DNA from: Prevotella vespertina | GTDB lineage: Bacteria > Bacteroidota > Bacteroidia > Bacteroidales > Bacteroidaceae | DNA length: 64,000 bases | Reading direction: 5' to 3' | Assembly (NCBI RefSeq): GCF_009728485.1 | Contig: NZ_VVIQ01000011.1 | Span: 26,399 to 90,398 of the forward strand | Shown here: piece after piece, positions 46,943-55,787 of the stretch | How positions within the stretch are numbered: the first letter of the stretch is position 1 | How the letters are laid out: every line of letters starts with the position of its first letter | Notes under the pieces: generated by a model | Database searches by the model: none | What the model was told of the DNA's origin: nothing | Seen by the model: the letters and a program-made list of their open reading frames with translations, nothing else | Position numbers and translations under genes: made by a program

Positions 46943-48676
46943 TTATGCTTCAGCAGGTTCATCGTCCGTAGCCTTGAAGTTAGCAAGGTCTGCTGGGTCG
47001 AATGACTTGATGTAAGAAGCGTGACCAATCACCTCTTCCTCTGCCATGCGAACGAATACATTAGCCGACTTCTTGAATAACTCTGGTGCCTTAGAAGCAT
47101 CTTCTATCAAGAGTAGCGAACCGATGATATCGGCTGTCATATTGTACAGACGGCGAGCAAGGAAGTCGTGGATATCTTGGTTATCGTAAGCATTTACCCT
47201 CTCGATTGACTCCTCGTAAAGCTCAACGAGACGGGCAACACGATCGCACAAAGCCTTCATGCAGTCGCAAGCGAGTTCGTCCTCTAGCATCTCCTTCATA
47301 ATAGAAAGATAAGTGCCGTTGGTGATGTAACGAATAGCAGCTACTACTTGGAGTTGCGTTGTACCCTCATAGATTGAGAAGATACGCGCATCGCGATACA
47401 AGCGCTGGCACTTGTACTCCATGATGAAGCCGGAGCCTCCATGGATAGAGATAGCGTCGTAAGCAGTCTGGTTAGCGTATTCAGAGTTGATACCCTTGGC
47501 GAGCGGAGTGAAAGCGTCAGCCAGTCTTGTGTACTTCTTCATCTCTTGACGCTCCTCTGGAGTGAGCTTCTGGTCACGAGCAATATCCTCCAATGCCTTA
47601 TAGATATCAACGTAACGAGCCGTCTGATACAATAGCGAACGACCTGCGTCGAGCTTAGCCTTCATGCGAGAGAGCATATCGTAAACCGCAGGGAAGGTGA
47701 TAATCTTCTTGCCGAATTGCGCACGTTCCTTTGCGTATGCCAATCCCTCGTTGTAAGCCTCCTGCTCAAGACCAACCGACTGAGCGGCTATGCCGAGTCG
47801 AGCACCATTCATCAATGCCATAACGTATTTGATGAGTCCCATGCGTGTGTTGCCACATAGTTCTGCTTTTGCATTCTTGTAAACAAGCTCGCAAGTAGGC
47901 GAACCATGTATACCGAGCTTGTTCTCGATGTGACGCACGTCAACGCCACCATTGCGCTTATCGTATATGAACATAGACAAGCCACGTCCGTCTCGTGTGC
48001 CCTCTTCCGATCTGGCGAGGACGAGGTGGATATCAGAATCACCATTGGTAATGAATCGCTTTACACCATTCAGTCGCCAGCAATTCTCCTTCTCATCGAA
48101 GGTAGCCTTGAGCATAACGCGCTGGAGGTCGGAACCAGCATCTGGTTCGGTGAGGTCCATTGACATGGTTTCGCCTGCACAAATGCGTGGGATATAGCGT
48201 TGGCGTTGGTCGTCATTACCGAACTCGTAGAGCGTGTCGATACATGACTGCAATGACCAAATGTTTTGGAAGCCAGCATCAGCAGCTGCAATAAGCTCTG
48301 ATAACATAGAGAATACGACGTTAGGAAGGTTCAAGCCACCATATTGGCGTGGCATTGATACGCCCCATAAACCAGCTTGACGAGTGGCTTGGATGTTCTC
48401 AAGCGTCTTGCTTGCATAGTGCATGCGGTTATCAATGAGGTGTGGACCTTCTTGATCGACAGCTTCAGAGTTTGGTGCGATGATGTTCGCTGTGATGTCT
48501 CCCGTAATATCAAGGATACGCTTGTAATTCTCAATAGCGTCCTCGTAGTTTACTGGTGCATCAGCGTGTGTAGCGGCATCAGCGTAGTTACGCTCCTTCA
48601 ATTCTACAATGCGTTTCATCAATGGATGATTCAAGTGAAACGCTATCTCTGGGTGGTCAGTATAATAATTTGCCAT
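46943..48676 (-). CDS. Acyl-CoA dehydrogenase family protein
   Basis: FAD enzyme of 577 residues. The pattern includes MSMDLTEPDAGSDLQRV, GVKRFITNGDSD, and IYEGTTQLQ, whose Glu fits the catalytic base of the medium-chain type. It is longer than simple acyl-CoA dehydrogenases (about 380), with a C-terminal helical extension as in the FadE5/AcdA-like group. It stands 5 bases after etfA, so electrons go to the EtfAB flavoprotein. The acyl substrate is unknown. Confidence 0.88.
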   Translation of the reverse strand: MANYYTDHPEIAFHLNHPLMKRIVELKERNYADAATHADAPVNYEDAIENYKRILDITGDITANIIAPNSEAVDQEGPHLIDNRMHYASKTLENIQATRQAGLWGVSMPRQYGGLNLPNVVFSMLSELIAAADAGFQNIWSLQSCIDTLYEFGNDDQRQRYIPRICAGETMSMDLTEPDAGSDLQRVMLKATFDEKENCWRLNGVKRFITNGDSDIHLVLARSEEGTRDGRGLSMFIYDKRNGGVDVRHIENKLGIHGSPTCELVYKNAKAELCGNTRMGLIKYVMALMNGARLGIAAQSVGLEQEAYNEGLAYAKERAQFGKKIITFPAVYDMLSRMKAKLDAGRSLLYQTARYVDIYKALEDIARDQKLTPEERQEMKKYTRLADAFTPLAKGINSEYANQTAYDAISIHGGSGFIMEYKCQRLYRDARIFSIYEGTTQLQVVAAIRYITNGTYLSIMKEMLEDELACDCMKALCDRVARLVELYEESIERVNAYDNQDIHDFLARRLYNMTADIIGSLLLIEDASKAPELFKKSANVFVRMAEEEVIGHASYIKSFDPADLANFKATDDEPAEA

Positions 48677-48681
48677 TTTCC

Positions 48682-49704
48682 TTATTTACTATTCTGCTTA
48701 TAATACTTTATCAACTTAGGCACCACCTCCTCAACAGTTCCATTGATAACATAGTCGGCAATGGCATTGATGGGGGCGTCTGGGTCGTTGTTAATAGATA
48801 TGATGATACCGCTGTCCTGCATTCCTGCAATGTGTTGAATCTGTCCAGAGATACCACAAGCGATGTACACTTTAGGGTGAACGGTTACACCTGTCTGTCC
48901 AATCTGGCGATCGTGGTCTACCCAACCAGCATCAACAGCAGCACGACTAGCACCAACCTCACCATGAAGTTCCTTTGCGAGCTTGAATAGCAAGTCGAAA
49001 CCTTCCTTAGAGCCGACACCATATCCACCAGCAACAACGATAGGAGAACCCTTCAAGTTGTTCTGTGCTGGTTCGACATGGCGGTCGATAACCTTCACAA
49101 CATAGTCTACTTCGGGCACATATTTAGCAACATCAGGATAGACAACCTCATTCTTTGCCTTATCCTCATAGAGTGCTTTCTGCATGACACCAGAACGAAC
49201 CGTAGCCATCTGTGGACGGTGGTCAGGGTTGACAATCGTCGCTACGATGTTACCACCGAAAGCAGGGCGAATCTGATAAAGCAGGTTCTCATAATGCTTG
49301 CCAGCCTTCTTGTCATCGTAGTCACCAATCTCTAGTTGTGTACAATCGGCAGTCAGACCACTTGTCAATGATGATGATACACGAGGACCGAGATCACGAC
49401 CAATCACCGTTGCACCCATCAAACAAATCTGTGGCTTCTCCTCTTTGAAGAGATTAACAAGGATGTCTGTGTGGGGTGCAGATGTGTAAGGGAATAGTCC
49501 CTCACCATCAAAGACAAAGAGTTTGTCTACTCCGTAAGGCAGAATCTGGTCTTCCACCTTCCCCTTAATACCACTACCAGCAACAATGGCATGCAACTCA
49601 ACACCCAATTCATTAGCGAGCTTACGACCCTTAGTCAATAGCTCCTGCGAAACCTCCTGTACGGTGGTCTCTTCTATTTCGCAATATACAAATACGTTAT
49701 TCAT
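48682..49704 (-). CDS. etfA: Electron transfer flavoprotein alpha subunit
   Basis: Protein of 340 residues. C-terminal FAD-binding block VAGGYGVGSKEGFDLL, then GASRAAVDAGW, then HPKVYIACGISG and IQHIAGM, as in EtfA. With EtfB it moves electrons from acyl-CoA dehydrogenase. It is 5 bases after the etfB stop. Confidence 0.93.
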   Translation of the reverse strand: MNNVFVYCEIEETTVQEVSQELLTKGRKLANELGVELHAIVAGSGIKGKVEDQILPYGVDKLFVFDGEGLFPYTSAPHTDILVNLFKEEKPQICLMGATVIGRDLGPRVSSSLTSGLTADCTQLEIGDYDDKKAGKHYENLLYQIRPAFGGNIVATIVNPDHRPQMATVRSGVMQKALYEDKAKNEVVYPDVAKYVPEVDYVVKVIDRHVEPAQNNLKGSPIVVAGGYGVGSKEGFDLLFKLAKELHGEVGASRAAVDAGWVDHDRQIGQTGVTVHPKVYIACGISGQIQHIAGMQDSGIIISINNDPDAPINAIADYVINGTVEEVVPKLIKYYKQNSK

Positions 49705-49709
49705 AGGTC

Positions 49710-50579
49710 TTACCCAATTATCTTCTCTCCTAATAGTTCCTTAACAAGTCCTTCAATATCCTCATCAGAGCCTGTTAGCGTCTGACTCTCCTTAGCTTGA
49801 AAGACAATGTTCTGCACTGCTTTCACCTTTGTTGGCGAACCGCTAAGACCGCATTGAACCTCATCTCCATCAACGTCAGCAACTGACCACTGGTTCAAAG
49901 TGAGGTAAGGACGCTCTTCGTAGAGGTTAGCCCAAGGCTCATTACCTTTGCGCTCCATAGGACATGTAGCGTATTTGTACTTCATAACGAGCTTAGCATT
50001 ACATGGGCGAGCTGGAGCTGCAGAACCATTAACAGTAATCAGCACTGGCAATGGGGCTACAACCGTCTCAACACCACCATCAATATGACGGCGAATAGTT
50101 GCCTTTCCGTCTTCAACCTTTAGAATCTCTTCAGCGTAAGTAACCTGATTAAGACCTAACTTCTGTGCAACCTGTGGACCCACCTGTGCCGTATCGCCAT
50201 CAATAGCTTGACGACCACCAATGATAATGTCTACATCCCCAATCTTCTTTACGGCAGTAGCCAAAGCGTAAGAGGTAGCCAAGGTGTCGGCACCAGCAAA
50301 CTTGCGATCGGTAAGTAACCAACCGGTATCTGCACCACGATAAAGTCCTTGTCGGATAATTTCTCCAGCACGTGGAGGACCCATAGTCAAAATACCAACA
50401 GAGGCATCTGGGTCTTGATCCTTCAGTCGTAAGGCCTGCTCTAAAGCGTTTAGGTCTTCTGGGTTGAAGATTGCTGGCAGTGCAGCACGATTCACCGTGC
50501 CCTCAGCTGTCATCGCATCTTTACCCACGTTTCTTGTGTCTGGTACCTGCTTAGCAAGTACAACGATTTTCAAACTCAT
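49710..50579 (-). CDS. etfB: Electron transfer flavoprotein beta subunit
   Basis: Protein of 289 residues that begins SLKIVVLAKQVPDTR. The blocks DLNALEQALRLKDQ and GILTMGPP, and GRQAIDGDTAQVGPQVA, are typical of EtfB. It is the first gene of the operon etfB-etfA-acyl-CoA dehydrogenase. Confidence 0.93.
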   Translation of the reverse strand: MSLKIVVLAKQVPDTRNVGKDAMTAEGTVNRAALPAIFNPEDLNALEQALRLKDQDPDASVGILTMGPPRAGEIIRQGLYRGADTGWLLTDRKFAGADTLATSYALATAVKKIGDVDIIIGGRQAIDGDTAQVGPQVAQKLGLNQVTYAEEILKVEDGKATIRRHIDGGVETVVAPLPVLITVNGSAAPARPCNAKLVMKYKYATCPMERKGNEPWANLYEERPYLTLNQWSVADVDGDEVQCGLSGSPTKVKAVQNIVFQAKESQTLTGSDEDIEGLVKELLGEKIIG

Positions 50580-50624
50580 AGATATAAATGTGTGATTTAG
50601 AATTTCTTATTACGTGAGTGGTGG

Positions 50625-50656
50625 CAAAAGTACGTTTTTTTTAGAATATAAGCAAA
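50625..50656 (-). promoter_or_regulatory. etfB: Promoter of etfB
   Basis: On the minus strand, -33 TTTG (50653-50656) and -7 TACTTTTG (50625-50632), spaced by 20 nt. The leader is about 40 nt. Confidence 0.75.
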
Positions 50657-50773
50657 TAAAACTTCTAAAAACATCGAGCCTTGAAACCCTACTCAAAAGT
50701 GCATAATAGAGTAAAAATAAGTCTCCTTCAGATAATGGAATGTGCTTTTAAGACGGAGTAGTTGATGGGGCTC

Positions 50774-50980
50774 ATGTTATAAGTAATATGTTCTAAAGAC
50801 AGATTAATATAGGTGCATGATATTATAAGTAATACGTGTTCCTACCATCGCCACCATCGTTACATTCCACCATATAGTTATCATCCTTTCATACTTTAAC
50901 TTAAAGTAGCAAAGGACATAAACTTAGACGTCTTGAGGACTTTAACTTAAAGTACGAAGAGGGTTCAACTGAAAAGAGGG
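50774..50980. repeat. 22/23-bp periodic array, ACTTTAACTTAAAGT family
   Basis: AAC cores of the palindrome TACTTTAACTTAAAGTA recur at 50898, 50921, 50944 and 50967 (23 bp apart), three of them within good copies. Just upstream, TTATAAGTAAT appears at 50777 and 50823 (46 bp = 2 x 23). The rest of the gap, from 50657 to 51074, has no other structure. Confidence 0.65.
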
Positions 50981-51074
50981 AAATAGGATAAGTTACATTT
51001 CAATGAAGGGAAGATAAGGGGAGTGGGAATGCTGTTAATTAGGTGAAAAGGAGTGTGATGTAATAAGAATATTG

Positions 51075-51082
51075 TATCTTTG
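51075..51082 (+). promoter_or_regulatory. -7 box of the NUC1 gene
   Basis: TATCTTTG, 35 bases before the ATG. No clear -33 box. Confidence 0.55.
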
Positions 51083-51116
51083 CCGTTCTAATAGATGATT
51101 ATAACATAAGGAAACG

Positions 51117-52007
51117 ATGAAACATATATTTGTGAAAAGCTATATCTTCGCCTTATCATTGCTGGCTATTTCATGTCAGTCGGGCAAAGGAAGAGTTAGT
51201 TTGTCAGCTTTGGAGCAGTCTTTTAAAGATGTTCAAAGTATAGAGCAGGCGGATAAGAACAATACGAATGAGGATAATGCAACAGAAGAAGAGACTAGTT
51301 CTTCCGCTAATGTTGAGGCTAAGAATGGATTAGAAATACCGCAGGGGAAGGCGAGAGTACCATCTATTTTGCTTTATAGAGAAGGCTACACCGCATCCTA
51401 CAATATAGATACGAAGACACCGAACTGGGTGGCATGGCACCTCACAGCTAATCATGTTGATGGTGTAGTAAAGCGTAATGGTGTGCAGTTTCATGCAGAT
51501 GACGATGTGCCAGAACCTCGTGTGGATACTTACGATTATATGCGTTCAGGCTATGACCGAGGGCACATGTGTCCTGCTGGTGACAATCGATGGAGTGAGA
51601 CGGCGATGGAACAAAGTTTCTTGATGACAAATGTTTGTCCGCAAGATCATGCTTTAAATAGTGGGTTATGGAACTCAATAGAAGAACAATGTCGCACGTG
51701 GGCGAAGCGGTATGGTGATGTCTTTATTGTTTGCGGACCGATCTATTTCAAGCAGCCACATAAGCGTATTGGTAATAATAAGGTGCAAGTACCTGAAGCC
51801 TTCTATAAGGTTATCTTGCGGCTGAAGCCTACTCCAAGAGCAATTGGATTCGTTTGTCGTAATACATCGGCTAAGGGTCATAAGAAGATGGAGTATGTGA
51901 ACACTGTTGATGATGTGGAGCGTATAACTGGGATAGACTTCTTTCCAAAGTTGCCCGACGATGTTGAGCAGCGTGTAGAGTGCCAAGCCGATATTTCAGA
52001 ATGGTAA
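51117..52007 (+). CDS. DNA/RNA non-specific endonuclease (NUC1), lipoprotein
   Basis: Protein of 296 residues. The lipoprotein signal ends at AISC (Cys20), followed by a Glu/Asn-rich spacer to about residue 75. The nuclease motif DRGHMCPAGDN places the general base at His150, with the metal-binding Asn in LNSGLWNSIE. It acts outside the inner membrane, probably in nutrient uptake from extracellular DNA. It is 17 bases upstream of the helicase gene. Confidence 0.9.
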   Translation: MKHIFVKSYIFALSLLAISCQSGKGRVSLSALEQSFKDVQSIEQADKNNTNEDNATEEETSSSANVEAKNGLEIPQGKARVPSILLYREGYTASYNIDTKTPNWVAWHLTANHVDGVVKRNGVQFHADDDVPEPRVDTYDYMRSGYDRGHMCPAGDNRWSETAMEQSFLMTNVCPQDHALNSGLWNSIEEQCRTWAKRYGDVFIVCGPIYFKQPHKRIGNNKVQVPEAFYKVILRLKPTPRAIGFVCRNTSAKGHKKMEYVNTVDDVERITGIDFFPKLPDDVEQRVECQADISEW

Positions 52008-52024
52008 TATAAAAGGTAAGACAC

Positions 52025-53527
52025 ATGTATGATAGTTTAATGTATCAAATACTTCGCAACTTCCCGTTCGATCCGACCGACGACCAGATGTATGCCCTTG
52101 ACGTCTTCGAACGCTTCATGACCGATAGCGATGAGCGTTGTGTGATGATACTCCGAGGTAGTGCTGGTACGGGCAAAACCTCCTTAGCAAGTGTTATTGT
52201 GCGTACGCTCTTAGCCTTGCAATACAAGATAAGCCTTCTCGCACCTACTGGTCGTGCAGCAAAAGTATTCTCTTTAAACTCTGGTCAACCTGCTGCTACC
52301 ATTCATCGAAGTATCTATCGAGAGCGAACGTTCGCTGGATTGGATGGAAAGTTCAACCTTAATGCGAATCTCTATCGTAATCGTTTGTTCATGATAGACG
52401 AAGCCTCAATGATAAGTCTAACCTCCGTGAACTCCACCTTTGGGAGTGGTTGCTTGTTAGACGACCTCATTCAGTTTGTTTATAACGAACGCAACTGTCG
52501 AATGTTGCTGATTGGTGATAAGGCGCAGTTGCCCCCTGTGGGTGAAGCCGAGAGTCCCGCCTTGCGTACTGACGTGTTAGCAGCTTATGGCTTGAAGGTC
52601 TATGAGTGTGATTTGAATGAAGTTCTCCGTCAGAGCCAAGACTCTGGTATCCTCTATAATGCTACCATCATTCGGCAAATGATTACCCACGACCAAGCAA
52701 CAGCACTACCCAAGATTCGCTTTAAAGGCTTTGCCGACATCTCAATCGTACCTGGCGATGAACTCATAGAAAGCCTTTCAACGAGTTATGCAGAAGTTGG
52801 AATAGATGAAACCATGGTTATCACACGATCAAATAAGCGTGCCAATATCTTCAATCAGGGTATTCGTAATATGGTATTAGGGCGTGAAGAGGAATTGACA
52901 ACGGGCGATATGTTGATGGTCGTGAAGAATAAGTATAAAGCCCCCCACAATCCCCCCGAAAGGGGGGAAGCCCAAGCAGCAGGGGAGGGAATGCAAGGTA
53001 AGGCGACCTCCAACAAAGGACTCTCTTCTTTCAGGGGGATTGAAGGGGGCTTCATTGCCAATGGCGACCGTGCAATTGTGCGTGGTGTTCGCAATGTGCG
53101 GGAGCTTTATGGGTTCCGTTTTGCCGATGTTACCTTATCATTCCCCGATTATGACAATACAGAGGAGGATATGATAGTCATCCTTGATACGCTCACAACG
53201 GAAGCACCAGCACTAACGCATGAACAGAACGAACAACTCTTTCAACAAGTACTGGCAGATTATGCCGACGTGCCCCTGAAGTCTGATCGTATGAAGAAGA
53301 TACGTGAGGATGATTATTACAACGCTTTGCAAGTGAAGTTCGGATATGCTATTACCTGTCATAAAGCACAAGGTGGGCAGTGGGCGCACATCTATCTTGA
53401 CCAAGGCTATATGACTGATGAGATGCTAACTCCCGACTATATCCACTGGCTCTATACAGCATTCACCCGTGCCACGGAGCACCTTTATCTCGTTAATTGG
53501 CCGAAGACACAGGTGGAGGAAGCGTAA
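52025..53527 (+). CDS. RecD-like DNA helicase with in-frame GC-rich insertion
   Basis: Superfamily-1 helicase of 500 residues: Walker A GSAGTGKTS (45-53), Walker B FMIDEAS, motif III LIGDKAQLPP, and the C-terminal YAITCHKAQGGQW of the UvrD_C_2/RecD group. Homologues of this length usually read KNNYFW...GFIANGD around residue 310. Here, a GC-rich stretch encodes KAPHNPPERGEAQAAGEG and more in that place, adding about 25-35 residues. The frame stays open, so the protein is probably still made with a surface loop. It stands 17 bases after the NUC1 gene. Confidence 0.85.
   Translation: MYDSLMYQILRNFPFDPTDDQMYALDVFERFMTDSDERCVMILRGSAGTGKTSLASVIVRTLLALQYKISLLAPTGRAAKVFSLNSGQPAATIHRSIYRERTFAGLDGKFNLNANLYRNRLFMIDEASMISLTSVNSTFGSGCLLDDLIQFVYNERNCRMLLIGDKAQLPPVGEAESPALRTDVLAAYGLKVYECDLNEVLRQSQDSGILYNATIIRQMITHDQATALPKIRFKGFADISIVPGDELIESLSTSYAEVGIDETMVITRSNKRANIFNQGIRNMVLGREEELTTGDMLMVVKNKYKAPHNPPERGEAQAAGEGMQGKATSNKGLSSFRGIEGGFIANGDRAIVRGVRNVRELYGFRFADVTLSFPDYDNTEEDMIVILDTLTTEAPALTHEQNEQLFQQVLADYADVPLKSDRMKKIREDDYYNALQVKFGYAITCHKAQGGQWAHIYLDQGYMTDEMLTPDYIHWLYTAFTRATEHLYLVNWPKTQVEEA
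52938..53052. repeat. 115-bp GC-rich element with terminal inverted repeats
   Basis: Left end AAGCCCCCCACAATCCCCCC (52938-52957). Right end (53034-53052) is its near-inverse, AAGCCCCCTTCAATCCCCC on the other strand. Internal hairpin CCCCCC GAAA GGGGGG lies at 52952-52967. It looks like a non-autonomous, MITE- or REP-like element that inserted in frame within the helicase. Confidence 0.75.
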
Positions 53528-53588
53528 GAAAAAGGTGGTGGATAGGATTATTTAAGATATCGGTAAGCTGATGCTTAGATAGTATTAG

Positions 53589-53596
53589 TACCTTTG
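53589..53596 (+). promoter_or_regulatory. -7 box of the DXS-like gene
   Basis: TACCTTTG, 37 bases before the ATG at 53634. No clear -33 box. Confidence 0.6.
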
Positions 53597-53633
53597 TGCG
53601 CACAAGATAACAACCATTTATAAAGCAAATAAC

Positions 53634-55394
53634 ATGTACATTGAGAAGATCAAGTCGCCAGCCGACTTAAAACCACTAAGTATCGAAGCATTAAAGACTG
53701 TAGCGGATGAAACTCGCCAAGCAGTATTGAATCGTGTTAGTAAGCATGGTGGGCACATTGGTCCGAACCTCGGTTTCGTAGAGGCAACGGTTGCTTTGCA
53801 TTATGTATTCGATACTCCGAAGGATAAATTAGTCTTTGATGTGAGCCACCAAAGCTATCCACACAAGGTTCTAACGGGTCGTGCGTCTGGTTTCTTAGGT
53901 GATTTGGAGGCGATGGATGCCATCAGTGGATACTCATCACCTACTGAATGCCCTGAATATGACAACTTTGAAGTGGGACACACATCCACCTCTGTGAGTC
54001 TTGCAACAGGTCTTCAGAAGGCACGTGACATAAAGGGTACGAACGAGAATATCATTGCTGTCATAGGAGATGGCTCCCTTTCAGGTGGTGAAGCATTTGA
54101 GGGATTGGATGAAGCATCCGAACTTGGCACAGGAATCATCATCGTTGTCAATGATAATGAGATGTCTATTGCAGAGAATCATGGCGGTATCTACAAGAAC
54201 TTACGTGCCTTGCGTGAGAGTCACGGAACCTGTGAGCATAACTGGTTCAAGGCGTGGGGATTTGAATATAAGTACCTTGAGGAAGGCAATGATGTTGCGA
54301 AGTTAATAGAGTTATTCCGCAGTGTGAAGGGCACAGATAAGCCTACTGTCGTTCATATCCACACAGAGAAAGGACATGGTTTTGCACCTGCTGTAGCCAA
54401 TAAAGAGGCATGGCATTATGGTATGCCTTTCAATATCGAGGATGGCAGTCGACCAGCGTCTCCAGCGTATGAGACCTATGAGCAACTCCTTAGTGATTGG
54501 ATGTTAGAGGAGATGAAGACGGATAAAACGCTCGTTGCTGTTACCTCTGGCACCCCATCCGTAGCTGGGTTTACACCAGAGAAACGTATAAAAGCAGGCA
54601 AACAACATGTTGATGTGGGTATTGCCGAAGAGCAAGCTGTAGCAATGATATCTGGTATGGCAAAGGGCGGACTACATCCTGTATGGACAGTCTTTAGTAC
54701 GTTTATCCAACGCAGCTACGACCAGATTGCACAGGATCTCTGCATTAACTCTAACCCAGCAGTTATCAATGTAGCATGGGGTGGCACGGCATCTATGAAT
54801 GATATTACGCATATCTGCCTTTTCGATATACCAATGCTTTGTAGCATACCAAATCTTATTTATCTTGCTCCAACTACCTGTGAGGAATATTTCGCAATGC
54901 TTCGTTGGGCTATTCAACAGGATAAGAAGCCTATCGCCTTACGTATTCCGACCAACGGAGTTAACCATACTTCTGAGGCTGTTGATACCATGTATGACTA
55001 TGAACCAAAGTATAAGATCATGCACAAAGGCTCGAAGGTTGCTATCATTGCAGCAGGTTCTTTCTATCAAAAAGGTGAGAATGTAGGTCGCTTATTGGCT
55101 GATAAAGGGATTAATGCAACCCTCATCAATCCTCGTTATCTGAATGCTGTTGATGCGAATACATTGAATGCTTTGAAGGATGACCACGAATTGGTTGTGA
55201 CATTGGAGGATGGTTGTAAGGATGGAGGATTCGGTGAGCGCATTGCGTCTTACTATGGTCCTACTGATATGAAGGTACTTGTTGGCGGCGTAAAGAAGGA
55301 TCTCTACGATCGTTTCGACCTTCAACAGCTATTGTCTGATAACCATTTACAGGATGAGCAGATAGTAGATGACGTGCTAAATATCTTGTTGTAA
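53634..55394 (+). CDS. DXS-like transketolase-family enzyme
   Basis: Thiamine-diphosphate enzyme of 586 residues. The N-terminal half is close to 1-deoxyxylulose-5-phosphate synthase: KHGGHIG, DVSHQSYPHKVLTGR and the ThDP motif GDGSLSGGEAFEGLDEAS. The catalytic Glu is in DVGIAEEQAV. In the C-terminal half, however, the DXS-specific segment around GADGPTHHG is replaced by GGTASMNDITHICLFD. It is a divergent DXS paralogue rather than the canonical enzyme, and the substrate may differ. It has its own promoter and no partner genes nearby. Confidence 0.8.
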   Translation: MYIEKIKSPADLKPLSIEALKTVADETRQAVLNRVSKHGGHIGPNLGFVEATVALHYVFDTPKDKLVFDVSHQSYPHKVLTGRASGFLGDLEAMDAISGYSSPTECPEYDNFEVGHTSTSVSLATGLQKARDIKGTNENIIAVIGDGSLSGGEAFEGLDEASELGTGIIIVVNDNEMSIAENHGGIYKNLRALRESHGTCEHNWFKAWGFEYKYLEEGNDVAKLIELFRSVKGTDKPTVVHIHTEKGHGFAPAVANKEAWHYGMPFNIEDGSRPASPAYETYEQLLSDWMLEEMKTDKTLVAVTSGTPSVAGFTPEKRIKAGKQHVDVGIAEEQAVAMISGMAKGGLHPVWTVFSTFIQRSYDQIAQDLCINSNPAVINVAWGGTASMNDITHICLFDIPMLCSIPNLIYLAPTTCEEYFAMLRWAIQQDKKPIALRIPTNGVNHTSEAVDTMYDYEPKYKIMHKGSKVAIIAAGSFYQKGENVGRLLADKGINATLINPRYLNAVDANTLNALKDDHELVVTLEDGCKDGGFGERIASYYGPTDMKVLVGGVKKDLYDRFDLQQLLSDNHLQDEQIVDDVLNILL

Positions 55395-55530
55395 GTGTGT
55401 TGTCAGTATGTTTTTACTCTTCAATCAATAGGTGTCTTTGTCTATTATACATAAGAGAAAGGGAGTTAAAACTAGGTGTCTACTTGTATTGTAAGCGTAC
55501 TATCATCTTGCTAATAGATATAGCTTGCGT
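55395..55530. other. Gap after the DXS-like gene, left part
   Basis: AT-rich, with no gene and no terminator that I can see before the two arrays that follow. Confidence 0.4.
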
Positions 55531-55600
55531 GATTATACACGCCCTGTATAATCCGTTATCACGTAGATGATACTCAATTATACACCGCTGTATAATTCGC
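55531..55600. repeat. Palindrome array, ATTATACA...TGTATAAT family
   Basis: Two copies of ATTATACAC(n)TGTATAAT start at 55532 and 55577 (45 bp = about 2 x 22). Another palindrome, GTTATC...GATAC, sits halfway between them. So palindromes fall roughly every 22 bp. Confidence 0.6.
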
Positions 55601-55624
55601 TGAGGCATATCCCTTCTGATTGAC

Positions 55625-55702
55625 GGGACGCCCTTCTTGATACAAGGAGAGCCTCTCCTTACATCAAAGAGACGCCCTCTTCCAATGGAAGAAGGCGTCT
55701 CT
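55625..55702. repeat. 22-bp periodic array, GCC family, copy 5
   Basis: GC cores at about 55630, 55651, 55674 and 55695 (21, 23 and 21 bp apart), in units such as GGAGAGCCTCTCC and GAAGAAGGCGTCTC. The array lies before the 3' end of lpxB, about 85 bases away. Confidence 0.7.
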
Positions 55703-55787
55703 TATCTTATTCTTTCTATTCCTTTGTTAGTGAGGTTATGTCTTGTTATATCTGTTACTCACTGTTATTTGTTACAGAAAAGCCTAC

